Origin: Rhodocyclaceae bacterium
GTDB lineage: Bacteria; Pseudomonadota; Gammaproteobacteria; Burkholderiales; Rhodocyclaceae
Direction of reading: 5' to 3'
Length of the DNA stretch: 64,000 nt
Assembly: GCA_018262775.1 (NCBI GenBank)
Contig: JADFDU010000004.1
Span: 1 to 64,000, forward strand
The stretch's first letter is position 1. Every line of letters starts with the position of its first letter. The position numbers and the translations under genes are program-made. This document shows positions 31,945 through 42,576 of the stretch, piece after piece. The notes below the pieces were generated by a model. The model saw nothing but the letters and a program-made list of their open reading frames with translations, was not told the DNA's origin and did not search any database.

Positions 31945-32406
31945 CTAGAAGGGGATGTCGTCATCCATGTCGCCGAAATTGGACGCCGGGGCCTTCTTGC
32001 CGGCCGCGGCCGGTGCCGCAGCTGGTGTCGCAGCCGCCTCACGCTCGCGCGGCGGCGCCTCGCCCGCTCCCTGGCGGCTGCCCAGCATCTTCATCTCGTC
32101 GGCGCGGATTTCCGTGGTATAGCGGTCCTGGCCATCCTTGTCCTGCCATTTGCGCGTGCGCAGGCTGCCCTCGACATAAACCTGGCTGCCCTTCTTCAGG
32201 TACTGGCCGGCGATCTCCGCCAGCTTTCCGAAGAAGGCGATGCGATGCCATTCGGTGGCTTCCTTCTTCTCGCCGGTGGCCTTGTCCTTCCATGATTCAG
32301 TGGTCGCAACAGTGATGTTGCAGACGGCATCGCCGCTCGGCAGATAGCGAGATTCCGGGTCTTTGCCGAGGTTGCCGATGATGATGACCTTATTGACCGA
32401 TGCCAT
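31945..32406 (-). CDS. ssb: Single-stranded DNA-binding protein
   Basis: OB-fold protein coating single-stranded DNA. The 153 residues begin [18 protein letters not shown] and include [19 protein letters not shown] flexible alanine/proline-rich linker leads to the acidic tip DDDIPF that binds partner proteins. The start is one base after the stop of the upstream exporter gene, so the two are cotranscribed. Confidence 0.97.
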   Translation of the reverse strand: MASVNKVIIIGNLGKDPESRYLPSGDAVCNITVATTESWKDKATGEKKEATEWHRIAFFGKLAEIAGQYLKKGSQVYVEGSLRTRKWQDKDGQDRYTTEIRADEMKMLGSRQGAGEAPPREREAAATPAAAPAAAGKKAPASNFGDMDDDIPF

Positions 32407-33777
32407 TTACGCTTCTCCTCCCATTAACCGACGCACGCGCCGTTCGTCCCAACGTTCCAGGTTGACCTTCAAATAGGCCATGCGCTTTTCGGGCTCCAGC
32501 ACCGCCTCGCGCACACCGGGCAGTCCGGCAAGCTGTTCGCGCAGATGTCCGATATCGACATGCGGCTGAATAACGAATTCGCGCTGCGCCACGACCGGCG
32601 GCGCCTGCATCGTAACTGCGATCACCAGCCAGATCAATGCCAGCGCGATACCGACGCCGAACACGCCCGTGGCGCCGTAATGCTTGGCCAGCAGGCCGCC
32701 CGCCGCGCCGCCGAAGAAGAGGCCGAGCGACTGCATCGTGTTGTAGATGCCCAGTGCCGTGCCCTTGGCTTGCGCCGGGGCGAGGCGCGACACCAGGGAG
32801 GGCAGGCTTGCCTCGAGGATGTTGAAGGCAACGAAGAACACCACCAGGTTCGCCACCAGGGCATTGAACTTGCCACTGCCGAAGAGGAAGCCGCCCTGGG
32901 CGAGCAGCAGCACCAGCACGGCGCCGACGAAGACTGGTTTGATGCGTCCGCGCCGCTCGGCGTAGAAGATCGGCGGCAGCATGATGACGAAGCTGACAAG
33001 CACCACCGGCAGGTAGACCTTCCAGTGCTCGCTTACCGGCAGACCGCCGCTGGCGACGATGGCGGCCGGCACCACGACGAACATCGCCATCTGGATGAAA
33101 TGCAGCGTCATGATGCCGAAATTCAGGCGCATCAACTGCGGATCCCGCAGCACGTCCCTGAAACCGACCGGGGCGTGGTCATGGTGCTCGAGCGGCGGCG
33201 GATCGGGCACGATCCTGAGCACCGTGAAGATCGCCGCCAGCGCCAGGAGGCCGGTCATGGCGAAGAGGCCGTGCAGGCCGATCAGTGCGTTCAGCGCCGG
33301 CGCCGCCACCATCGACAGGGCGAACATCAGGCCGATGCTGGAACCGATCAGCGCCATCACCTTGGTACGATGCTGCTCGCGCGTCAGATCCGCCGCCAGG
33401 GCGGTCACCGCCGCGGAAATCGCGCCGGCCCCCTGCAGGGCACGCCCGAAAATGGTCCACCAGATGTCCGGGGCAGCGGCGGCAAGGAAACTGCCGGCGG
33501 CGAACAGCAGCAGGCCGACGATGATGACCCGTTTGCGGCCGTAGCGGTCGGAGGCCATGCCGAAGGGGATCTGCAGCACCGCCTGCGTCAGACCGTAGAC
33601 CCCCAGGGCAATGCCGATCAGGGTCAAGTTGTCTCCGCCGGGTAGCCGGCGCGCGTCGACGGCGAACACCGGCAAAATGAGGAATAGCCCCAGCATGCGC
33701 AGGGCGAATATCGACGCCAGCGACAGGCCGGCGCGAAGTTCCAGCCGGGTCATACGGTCGGGAGTGGAATGAGACAT
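32407..33777 (-). CDS. YajR-like MFS transporter with C-terminal YAM domain
   Basis: About 456 residues: twelve membrane helices of the major facilitator superfamily (motif A as GMASDRYGRKRVI, about 73-85), followed by a soluble ferredoxin-like domain of about 60 residues (VDIGHLREQLAGLPGV). This architecture matches E. coli YajR, a putative proton-driven exporter of unknown substrate. The ATG at 33777 is preferred over an upstream start at 33885 that would overlap uvrA. Divergent from uvrA, upstream of ssb. Confidence 0.88.
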   Translation of the reverse strand: MSHSTPDRMTRLELRAGLSLASIFALRMLGLFLILPVFAVDARRLPGGDNLTLIGIALGVYGLTQAVLQIPFGMASDRYGRKRVIIVGLLLFAAGSFLAAAAPDIWWTIFGRALQGAGAISAAVTALAADLTREQHRTKVMALIGSSIGLMFALSMVAAPALNALIGLHGLFAMTGLLALAAIFTVLRIVPDPPPLEHHDHAPVGFRDVLRDPQLMRLNFGIMTLHFIQMAMFVVVPAAIVASGGLPVSEHWKVYLPVVLVSFVIMLPPIFYAERRGRIKPVFVGAVLVLLLAQGGFLFGSGKFNALVANLVVFFVAFNILEASLPSLVSRLAPAQAKGTALGIYNTMQSLGLFFGGAAGGLLAKHYGATGVFGVGIALALIWLVIAVTMQAPPVVAQREFVIQPHVDIGHLREQLAGLPGVREAVLEPEKRMAYLKVNLERWDERRVRRLMGGEA

Positions 33778-33787
33778 GAAATGAGGC

Positions 33788-33817
33788 TTGGCTTGGGACT
33801 GCGTAATTGCGTATATT
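33788..33817 (+). promoter_or_regulatory. Possible uvrA promoter
   Basis: TTGGCT (33788-33793) and TATATT (33812-33817) with 18-base spacing lie 33 bases before the uvrA start. No CTGT-N8-ACAG LexA box is visible in the 72-base gap between yajR and uvrA. Confidence 0.35.
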
Positions 33818-33849
33818 AGCAGATTGCCCTTTTCACTCTGCCCCAATCC

Positions 33850-36711
<2,862 letters not shown>

Positions 36712-36737
36712 ACGCCGGCCTGGAAAATGGAATCCAG

Positions 36738-37160
36738 ATGAGCGACGTCACGCCCGCACGTAATGAACTGGAAGCCCTATTGCTCGATTTCCACGCCGGG
36801 AACCTCGCCCCGGAGGAATTCGCTCGACGCCTGCTGGACGCACAGGTGTTCATGCCGGTGAAGGACGAGAAGCACCGCATCGCCGGCTTTCAGGCCTCGA
36901 CACAGGCCGAGCCCCTGCTGGTGGAGGACGGCACCGGTACCCGCATCCTCGTGCTGTTTTCCGCACCGGATCGCGCCCAGGCCTTCCTCACCGGCTATCC
37001 CGGCCACGGCGGCGGCATGCTCGCGGCGTTCTCCTGGGTCCTGCGGCGCATGGGCGCCGGCATCGCCATCGCCATCAATCCCGAACAGACGCCGGGTTTC
37101 GACCTCGACCCGGAGATGGTGGCAATGGTCGCCGCCCTGCTGCCCGAGGAAGCACAGTAG
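36738..37160 (+). CDS. SseB N-terminal-domain protein
   Basis: A 140-residue soluble protein with the SseB N-terminal fold: [19 protein letters not shown], the strand [18 protein letters not shown] and a C-terminal [13 protein letters not shown]. SseB-like proteins are small and of mostly unknown function. Cotranscribed position after uvrA (26-base gap). No signal peptide or membrane segment. Confidence 0.7.
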   Translation: MSDVTPARNELEALLLDFHAGNLAPEEFARRLLDAQVFMPVKDEKHRIAGFQASTQAEPLLVEDGTGTRILVLFSAPDRAQAFLTGYPGHGGGMLAAFSWVLRRMGAGIAIAINPEQTPGFDLDPEMVAMVAALLPEEAQ

Positions 37161-37165
37161 CCGGC

Positions 37166-37190
37166 AAAAGTCAGTCCCCACACTACGGCG
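37166..37190 (+). repeat. Bipartite motif copy (intergenic)
   Basis: AAAAGTCAG, ten bases, then ACGGCG in the 42-base gap between the SseB-like gene and the next gene. Perfect blocks; flanked by GCCGGC on the left. Confidence 0.75.
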
Positions 37191-37202
37191 CGAAAGATAT
37201 CC

Positions 37203-37805
37203 ATGAACCCGAAAGTCAGTGAACTGCTCAGCCGCATCCGCCTGCTGCAAGAGGAGATCGAGCAGGAGATCAAACGCCGCCGCGCCGAACTGCACGCAGA
37301 CTTCGAGGATCGACGCATCCGCTTCGAACGCGAGATCGTCGAACAGCAGCGGCGCTTCAAGGCCGGACTGCTGGCGTACATATTCGGCGCAGAGCTTCGC
37401 CACGCCGTCTCGGCGCCCATCATCTATGCGGTGATCTTTCCCCTGCTGCTGCTGGACCTCTTCGTTTCGCTGTACCAGTTCGTCTGCTTTCCGCTCTACC
37501 GCATCCCGTACGTGAGGCGGCGCGACCATTTCGTTTTCGACCGCACACACCTCGCCTACCTCAACCTGCTCGAAAAATTCAACTGCGCCTATTGCTCCTA
37601 CGGCAACGGCCTGGCGTCCTACCTGCTCGAGATCATCGGCCGCACCGAGCAGTACTGGTGCCCGATCAAGCATGCACGGCGCGTGATGCAGGCGCATGCC
37701 TACTACGATGGCTTCGCCGATTACGGCGATGCCGAGGGCTACCGCAGCGAGCTGCAGGCGCTGCGCGCGGCACTCGCCGAACTCGCACAGATGGCGCCAC
37801 ACTGA
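37203..37805 (+). CDS. Hypothetical membrane protein with coiled coil and conserved-looking cysteines
   Basis: A 200-residue protein. Residues about 5-55 form a highly charged helix (likely coiled coil), followed by a membrane segment (about 72-100, IIYAVIFPLLLLDLFVSLYQ). A C-terminal soluble part carries NCAYCSYGNG and YWCPIKHARR. The CxxC plus a later cysteine and histidine could bind a metal, but this is inference. I do not recognise the family. It lies between a motif copy and the esterase gene. Confidence 0.7.
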   Translation: MNPKVSELLSRIRLLQEEIEQEIKRRRAELHADFEDRRIRFEREIVEQQRRFKAGLLAYIFGAELRHAVSAPIIYAVIFPLLLLDLFVSLYQFVCFPLYRIPYVRRRDHFVFDRTHLAYLNLLEKFNCAYCSYGNGLASYLLEIIGRTEQYWCPIKHARRVMQAHAYYDGFADYGDAEGYRSELQALRAALAELAQMAPH

Positions 37806-37809
37806 ATCC

Positions 37810-38439
37810 ATGCGCGCCGCACTGTTCACCGCGTTGTTCGCCTTCTGCGTCGTCCTGCTCGCCGCCTGCTCCGCAAAAAAGGCCGAGCCGCTGCCGCCCG
37901 GCAGCATGGTACTGGCGCTGGGCGACAGCCTCACCGCCGGTTACGGGCTGACACCCGAACAGGCCTGGCCGGCCCTGCTCGCCGGCAAGACCGGCTGGAA
38001 GATCATCAACGGCGGCATCAGCGGCGATACCTCGGGCGATGCGCTGGCGCGCCTGCCGGCGCTGATGGAAGAGCACGCGCCGCGCCTGGTACTCGTCACC
38101 CTCGGCGGCAACGACATGCTGCGCAAACTGCCGGAAGCGCAGACACGCGCAAATCTGGCGCGCATTCTCGAGCAGGTGCGCGGCGGGGGCGCACAGGCCG
38201 TGCTGTTGGCCACACCGCGGCCAAGCATAGCCGGCGCGCTCTTCCAGAGTCTCTCGCCGCCGCCCTTCTACGCCGAGATCGCCCAGGAAAGGAAGGTTCC
38301 GCTGATCGAAGAAGCGGTGTCGGCAGTCCTCTCCGACCCTGACCTCAAGCTCGATCAACTGCATCCAAACGCCGAGGGCCACAAGGTGCTCGCCGGCAAG
38401 ATGTTTGACGCCCTGCGCAAGCTGGGGTACGTTCGCTGA
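37810..38439 (+). CDS. SGNH/GDSL-type lipoprotein esterase (TesA-like)
   Basis: About 209 residues with a lipobox (LLAAC, cysteine near residue 20). The SGNH hydrolase core follows: GDSLTAGYGL holds the catalytic serine, then NGGISGDTSGD and GGNDMLRKL, and finally DQLHPNAEGH with the catalytic Asp/His pair. This fits the TesA/arylesterase group, with acyl-CoA thioesterase, esterase or lysophospholipase activity, here probably lipid-anchored in the periplasm. Next to an MlaF-like ATPase. Confidence 0.88.
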   Translation: MRAALFTALFAFCVVLLAACSAKKAEPLPPGSMVLALGDSLTAGYGLTPEQAWPALLAGKTGWKIINGGISGDTSGDALARLPALMEEHAPRLVLVTLGGNDMLRKLPEAQTRANLARILEQVRGGGAQAVLLATPRPSIAGALFQSLSPPPFYAEIAQERKVPLIEEAVSAVLSDPDLKLDQLHPNAEGHKVLAGKMFDALRKLGYVR

Positions 38440-38459
38440 AACTGAACACGGAAGCCACC

Positions 38460-39266
38460 ATGCAAGACAAGCAGGATGCTCTGATCGAGATTTCCAATCT
38501 CAAGTTTTCCTATCCTAACCGCGACGTCCTCAAGGGCCTCGACCTCGCCGTGCCGCGCGGCAAGGTCATCGCCATCCTCGGCGCCAGCGGCTGCGGCAAA
38601 ACCACCCTGCTGCGGCTGATCGGCGGGCAGCTGCGTCCGGCAGCCGGACACGTCAAGATGGATGGCGAGATCGTCCACGAGCTGGACACCAACGCCCTCT
38701 ACGAAATGCGCCGCAAGATGGGCATGATGTTCCAGCAGGGCGGGCTGTTCACCGACATCTCGACCTTCGAGAACATCGCCTTCCCCATGCGCGAGCGCAC
38801 CAACCTGCCCGAGGAACTGATCCACGACATGGTGCTGATGAAGCTGCACTCGGTCGGCCTGCGCGGCGCCCACAGTCTGATGCCAAGCGAGCTCTCCGGC
38901 GGCATGGCACGGCGCGTGGCGCTGGCGCGCGCTATCGTCCTCGACCCGATGCTGATCATGTACGACGAGCCCTTTTCCGGCCTCGACCCCATTTCGCTCA
39001 ACCAGGTCGGCAACCTCATCCGCGAGCTGAACGACGCCCTCGGCGTCACCTCGATCGTCGTCACCTACGACGTCGCCGAGTCGCTCAAGGTGGTCGACTA
39101 CGTATACTTCGTCGCCGACGGCAGGATCGTCGCCGCAGGCACGCCCGAGGAAGTGCGCGCCTCGACCGACCCCTTCGTGCGCCAGTTCGTGGATGGCCAG
39201 GCCGACGGGCCGGTGGCCTACCACATGCCGGGCGCAACCATCGAAGCCGAGCTCGCCCTCGGCTGA
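38460..39266 (+). CDS. MlaF-like ABC transporter ATP-binding protein (no permease nearby)
   Basis: A 268-residue ABC ATPase with Walker A LGASGCGKTTLL, signature LSGGMARRVALARA, Walker B LIMYDEP and D-loop. The C-terminus DPFVRQFVDGQADGPVAYH closely resembles MlaF, the ATPase of the phospholipid-trafficking Mla system. Odd points: no mlaE, mlaD, mlaC or mlaB follows, and the switch (H-loop) position reads VVTYDVAES with tyrosine in place of histidine. It could power a distant MlaE or be a diverged paralogue. Confidence 0.85.
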   Translation: MQDKQDALIEISNLKFSYPNRDVLKGLDLAVPRGKVIAILGASGCGKTTLLRLIGGQLRPAAGHVKMDGEIVHELDTNALYEMRRKMGMMFQQGGLFTDISTFENIAFPMRERTNLPEELIHDMVLMKLHSVGLRGAHSLMPSELSGGMARRVALARAIVLDPMLIMYDEPFSGLDPISLNQVGNLIRELNDALGVTSIVVTYDVAESLKVVDYVYFVADGRIVAAGTPEEVRASTDPFVRQFVDGQADGPVAYHMPGATIEAELALG

Positions 39267-39351
39267 AGCCGCCCCGGCGGCAGTCGCACAGCACGGGTTA
39301 ATCGTTGTTGGTTATTGCAGGCCACCCTCTTCACATACTGGATGGAATCGC

Positions 39352-39543
39352 ATGTCTTCCCACACCACACTTCACCGCATCAAGTTCAGCGAGGTTGCCA
39401 TTGGCGAGCGCTTCTACGACCCGATCAGCGCCGAATATTTCGTCAAGCAAAGCGAGGACCTTGCAGCCATGGTCACCGGCATCGGTGACGGCACGATTGC
39501 CGATGAATTCGAAGCGGACGACATCGTCGGCGTAAACCGCTAG
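39352..39543 (+). CDS. Small hypothetical protein
   Basis: A 63-residue acidic protein from the ATG at 39352 with GGATGGA upstream. The segment IKFSEVAIGERFYDPISAEYFVK looks like a compact beta-rich motif and the C-terminus is acidic; it is quoted only for recognition. No membrane segment or signal. I do not know the family. Coding support is moderate: codon use matches neighbours and the frame is closed immediately before the convergent dctM. Confidence 0.5.
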   Translation: MSSHTTLHRIKFSEVAIGERFYDPISAEYFVKQSEDLAAMVTGIGDGTIADEFEADDIVGVNR

Positions 39544-39589
39544 CAGCATTGACCGGCGCGGCGTTTGCCGTGCTCAGCCCAATGGCGTC

Positions 39590-40897
39590 TCAGCCCATCA
39601 GCCGGGTGGGCAGCCAGGTCGCCAGTTCCGGGAACACGCAGAGGATCAGGATCGCCACCACCATGCAGCCCATGAAGGGCAGCGCGCCCTTGAGGATGGT
39701 CTGCAGCTTGACGTCGGGCGTGATGCCGTTGATGACGAACAGGTTGAGCCCCACCGGCGGCGTGATCAGGCCCAGCTCCATGTTGATGGTCAGGATCACG
39801 CCGAACCAGATCGGGTCGAAGCCGGCGGCCAGAATCACCGGCATCAGGATCGGCGTCGTCATCAGGATGATCGCCGCCGGCGGCAGGAACATGCCGGCCA
39901 CCAGCAGCAAGGCGTTGATCGCCGCCAGCACGACCCACTTGTTGACCTGCATGGCGGCGATCGTCTCGGCCACCGACTGGGTGACCTGCAGCGACGACAT
40001 CATGTAGCCGAAGAGGATCGAGGTGCCGATGATCATCAGCAGCATGCCCGATTCGCACAATCCGGCGCGCAGAATCACCCACAGTTCCGCCGGCCGCCAG
40101 ACGCGGTAGATCGCCATCACCATCACCAGACACAGGAAGGCGCCGACGCCGGCCGCCTCGGACGGCGTGGCGATGCCGCCGTACAGCGCGTAGATCACGC
40201 CGGCGATGACGGCCATGAAGGGCAGCAGGCGCGGCAGCAGCACGAGCTTCTCCTTCAAGGTATAGATGCGCTCGCTGTCGACCAGTTTGGTGCCGCGCTT
40301 CCAGCTGAGGAACAGCGCCCAGGCCATGAACAGCGCAGTAAGCAGCAATCCGGGCAGGATGCCGGCGATGAACAGGCGCCCGATCGAAGTCTCGGAGGCG
40401 ATGCCGTAGAGGATCATGGTGATGCTGGGCGGGATGAGGATGCCCAGTGTGCCACCGGCGGCGATCGCACCGGTGGCAAGATCGGCGTCGTAGCCGCGTT
40501 TGCGCATCTCGGGGATGCCCATCTTGCCGATCGCCGCACAGGTGGCCGGCGACGATCCCGTGAGCGCCGAGAACAACGCACAGGCGCCAATGTTGGAAAT
40601 CACCAGCGAGCCGGGTACGCGATGCAGCCAGCGCGCCAATGCTTCGTAGAGGTCGGGGCCGGCGCGCGACGAGGCCACCGCCGCGCCCATGATGATGAAC
40701 ATCGGCAGCGACACCAGCGTGAAGTCGTCCAGCCCGGCAAAGACCGTCTCGGGTACGAAGTTCACGCTGCGCCAGCCGTCGAACGCCACCATGAAGGCCA
40801 GCGCCACTGCGCCCAGGCCGAAGGCGATGGGCAGCCCGGTGGCCAGCACCAGCACCGTGACGACGATGATCAGCAGGCCGATCATCAGCGGCGTCAC
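39590..40897 (-). CDS. dctM: TRAP transporter large permease (DctM)
   Basis: About 435 residues with roughly twelve membrane helices; the ion-coupled channel subunit of a TRAP transporter. Family features include GLPIAFGLGAVAL, SLPMFIIMGAAV, AIAAGGTLGILIPPS and the C-terminal GLITPPVGLNLFV. The start is a GTG at 40897 overlapping the dctQ stop (GTGA); an ATG four codons later is possible. Last gene of a matB-dctP-dctQ-dctM operon. Confidence 0.93.
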   Translation of the reverse strand: MTPLMIGLLIIVVTVLVLATGLPIAFGLGAVALAFMVAFDGWRSVNFVPETVFAGLDDFTLVSLPMFIIMGAAVASSRAGPDLYEALARWLHRVPGSLVISNIGACALFSALTGSSPATCAAIGKMGIPEMRKRGYDADLATGAIAAGGTLGILIPPSITMILYGIASETSIGRLFIAGILPGLLLTALFMAWALFLSWKRGTKLVDSERIYTLKEKLVLLPRLLPFMAVIAGVIYALYGGIATPSEAAGVGAFLCLVMVMAIYRVWRPAELWVILRAGLCESGMLLMIIGTSILFGYMMSSLQVTQSVAETIAAMQVNKWVVLAAINALLLVAGMFLPPAAIILMTTPILMPVILAAGFDPIWFGVILTINMELGLITPPVGLNLFVINGITPDVKLQTILKGALPFMGCMVVAILILCVFPELATWLPTRLMG

Positions 40898-41436
40898 AGG
40901 GTATCTTCCGCAGAAAGTCCGAAGGGCAGCGCCTGCCGTGACAGCACCAGCCAGATCTCGGCCAGATATTGCAGGCACAGCAGGGCGAGGCCGACTGGCA
41001 CCGACAGCATGGGAATCCACATCCGCGCGCGCCAGATCGAGGACGTGGTCTGGCCGGTGCTCCAGGCATCCCACCACCAGGGCACGGCGGCGTAGAGAAA
41101 CACCATGCAAAAGGCCAGCGCCACGACGCTGCCGACGAAGTGCAGGCGGCGGCGTGCCGAGGTCGCCAGCATCAGCGGCACCACATCGACGCAGACATGC
41201 CCGCGCGACAGCAGGATGAAAGGCGCGCCAAGGAAGGTCGCCGCCACCAGCGAGAAGGTGACGAACTCCGTCTGCCAGATCGACGACTGGCCGAGCACCG
41301 TGCGCACGAAGACCATATGGCAGACGACGATGATCGACAACACCATCAACGCGGCGGCGAACACGCCGAAGCAGCGCGACACCGCGTGAACCGCCGCCAC
41401 CCAGCGGGGCGGCGGCGTGTGCTGCTTACTTGACAC
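40894..41436 (-). CDS. dctQ: TRAP transporter small permease (DctQ)
   Basis: A 180-residue protein with four predicted membrane helices. The region WQTEFVTFSLVAATFLGAPF and the following RGHVCVDVVP are typical DctQ landmarks. It overlaps dctP by 11 bases at its start and dctM by four at its end, so the three transporter subunits are translationally coupled. Confidence 0.9.
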   Translation of the reverse strand: MSSKQHTPPPRWVAAVHAVSRCFGVFAAALMVLSIIVVCHMVFVRTVLGQSSIWQTEFVTFSLVAATFLGAPFILLSRGHVCVDVVPLMLATSARRRLHFVGSVVALAFCMVFLYAAVPWWWDAWSTGQTTSSIWRARMWIPMLSVPVGLALLCLQYLAEIWLVLSRQALPFGLSAEDTL

Positions 41437-42451
41437 TCAGCGCCTTCTCGATCAACTCCTTGCCGCCGGGCACCTTCTCGGCGAAAGTCTTGTACGAGGT
41501 CCGCTGTGCCACCGCGCGCCAGGCGTCGGCCTCGGCATCGGTGAGCGTGATCACCTCGACCTTGTTGGCCTTGAAGGTTTCGACCATCTTGTCGTCGAGT
41601 TTCTTCGATTCGCTTTCGAAGTAGTCTTCGGATTTCTTCGAGGCCGCCATCAGCGCCTTCTTCTGCGCATCGTCCAGCCGATCCCAGGCCTTCTTGGAAA
41701 TCAGCACCGGCTCGTACATGAACCACAGTGCATTATCGCCCGGGGCGGTAACGCACTTGAGCTGCTCGTACAGGCGGAAGGAGACGAAGCTGCCAGTCGA
41801 AGTATCGGTGCCCTGCGCCACGCCCTGCTGCAAGGCGTTGTAGACCTCGTTGGACGCGATCGACACGATTGAAGCGCCGGCGCCGGCCCACATCTGGGAA
41901 AAGGTTGCACCGGCCGAGCGGATTTTCATGCCTTCCACGTCCGCGGGCTTGCGGATGCACTTCTCCTTGCCGCCGAAAGCACCGGCGAGCCATGCATCGG
42001 CCAGCACCTTCACGCCGCCCTGATCCATGATGGCCTTGATGTCCTTCATGAAGGCCGAATCGTTGATGCGCCTTGCATGCGCATGGCCTTTCACCAGGCC
42101 CGGCATCAGCGTGGCGCCGAATTGCGGATGGAAGCCCGACGCATAGTCGAGCGGGAAGGCCGACATGTCGATCTGGCCGCTCAGCATGGCTTTCCATTGC
42201 TCCTTGGCCTTGACCAGGCTGGAGCCCGGGAAGACCTTAATCTCCAGGCCGACGTTCGCCGCCGCGACCTCGCGCGCGATCATCTGCACCATCTCGTCGC
42301 GCACGTCACCCTTGCCGCCGGGGAACTGGTGCGAGGCCTTGAGCGTGATGTTCTCGGCCAGCGCCGGGGTCGCCACGACGGCGGCCAGCAGTAGCGGCAG
42401 CAGACGGCGCAGCGCGGTTTTCCTACCCTGGGTTTTTTTAATGCTTTTCAT
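41426..42451 (-). CDS. dctP: TRAP transporter substrate-binding protein (DctP)
   Basis: Periplasmic binding protein of 341 residues with a cleavable signal (cut near PALAEN). DctP-family segments include LKASHQFPGGKGDVRDEMV, GLEIKVFPGSSL and MKIRSAGATFSQM. The arginine in KIRSAG is at the position that usually salt-bridges a carboxylate ligand. Strong GGAGGAG ribosome site before the ATG at 42451. The adjacent matB suggests malonate or a close analogue as ligand. Confidence 0.92.
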   Translation of the reverse strand: MKSIKKTQGRKTALRRLLPLLLAAVVATPALAENITLKASHQFPGGKGDVRDEMVQMIAREVAAANVGLEIKVFPGSSLVKAKEQWKAMLSGQIDMSAFPLDYASGFHPQFGATLMPGLVKGHAHARRINDSAFMKDIKAIMDQGGVKVLADAWLAGAFGGKEKCIRKPADVEGMKIRSAGATFSQMWAGAGASIVSIASNEVYNALQQGVAQGTDTSTGSFVSFRLYEQLKCVTAPGDNALWFMYEPVLISKKAWDRLDDAQKKALMAASKKSEDYFESESKKLDDKMVETFKANKVEVITLTDAEADAWRAVAQRTSYKTFAEKVPGGKELIEKALSVK

Positions 42452-42576
42452 GTGTATCTCCTCCTTGGCTCTTCACGAATGGCATGCCGCCTGCCGCAGG
42501 CAGGAACTGCGCTGGCACGGTCTGGAACTTCTTCTGCCTCTCCGGCCGACAAGCGGCCAGACATTGCCTTCGGCAC

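Noticed and set aside
33778-33849. LexA (SOS) box upstream of uvrA
   Set aside because: No CTGT-N8-ACAG or close variant is present in the intergenic region.
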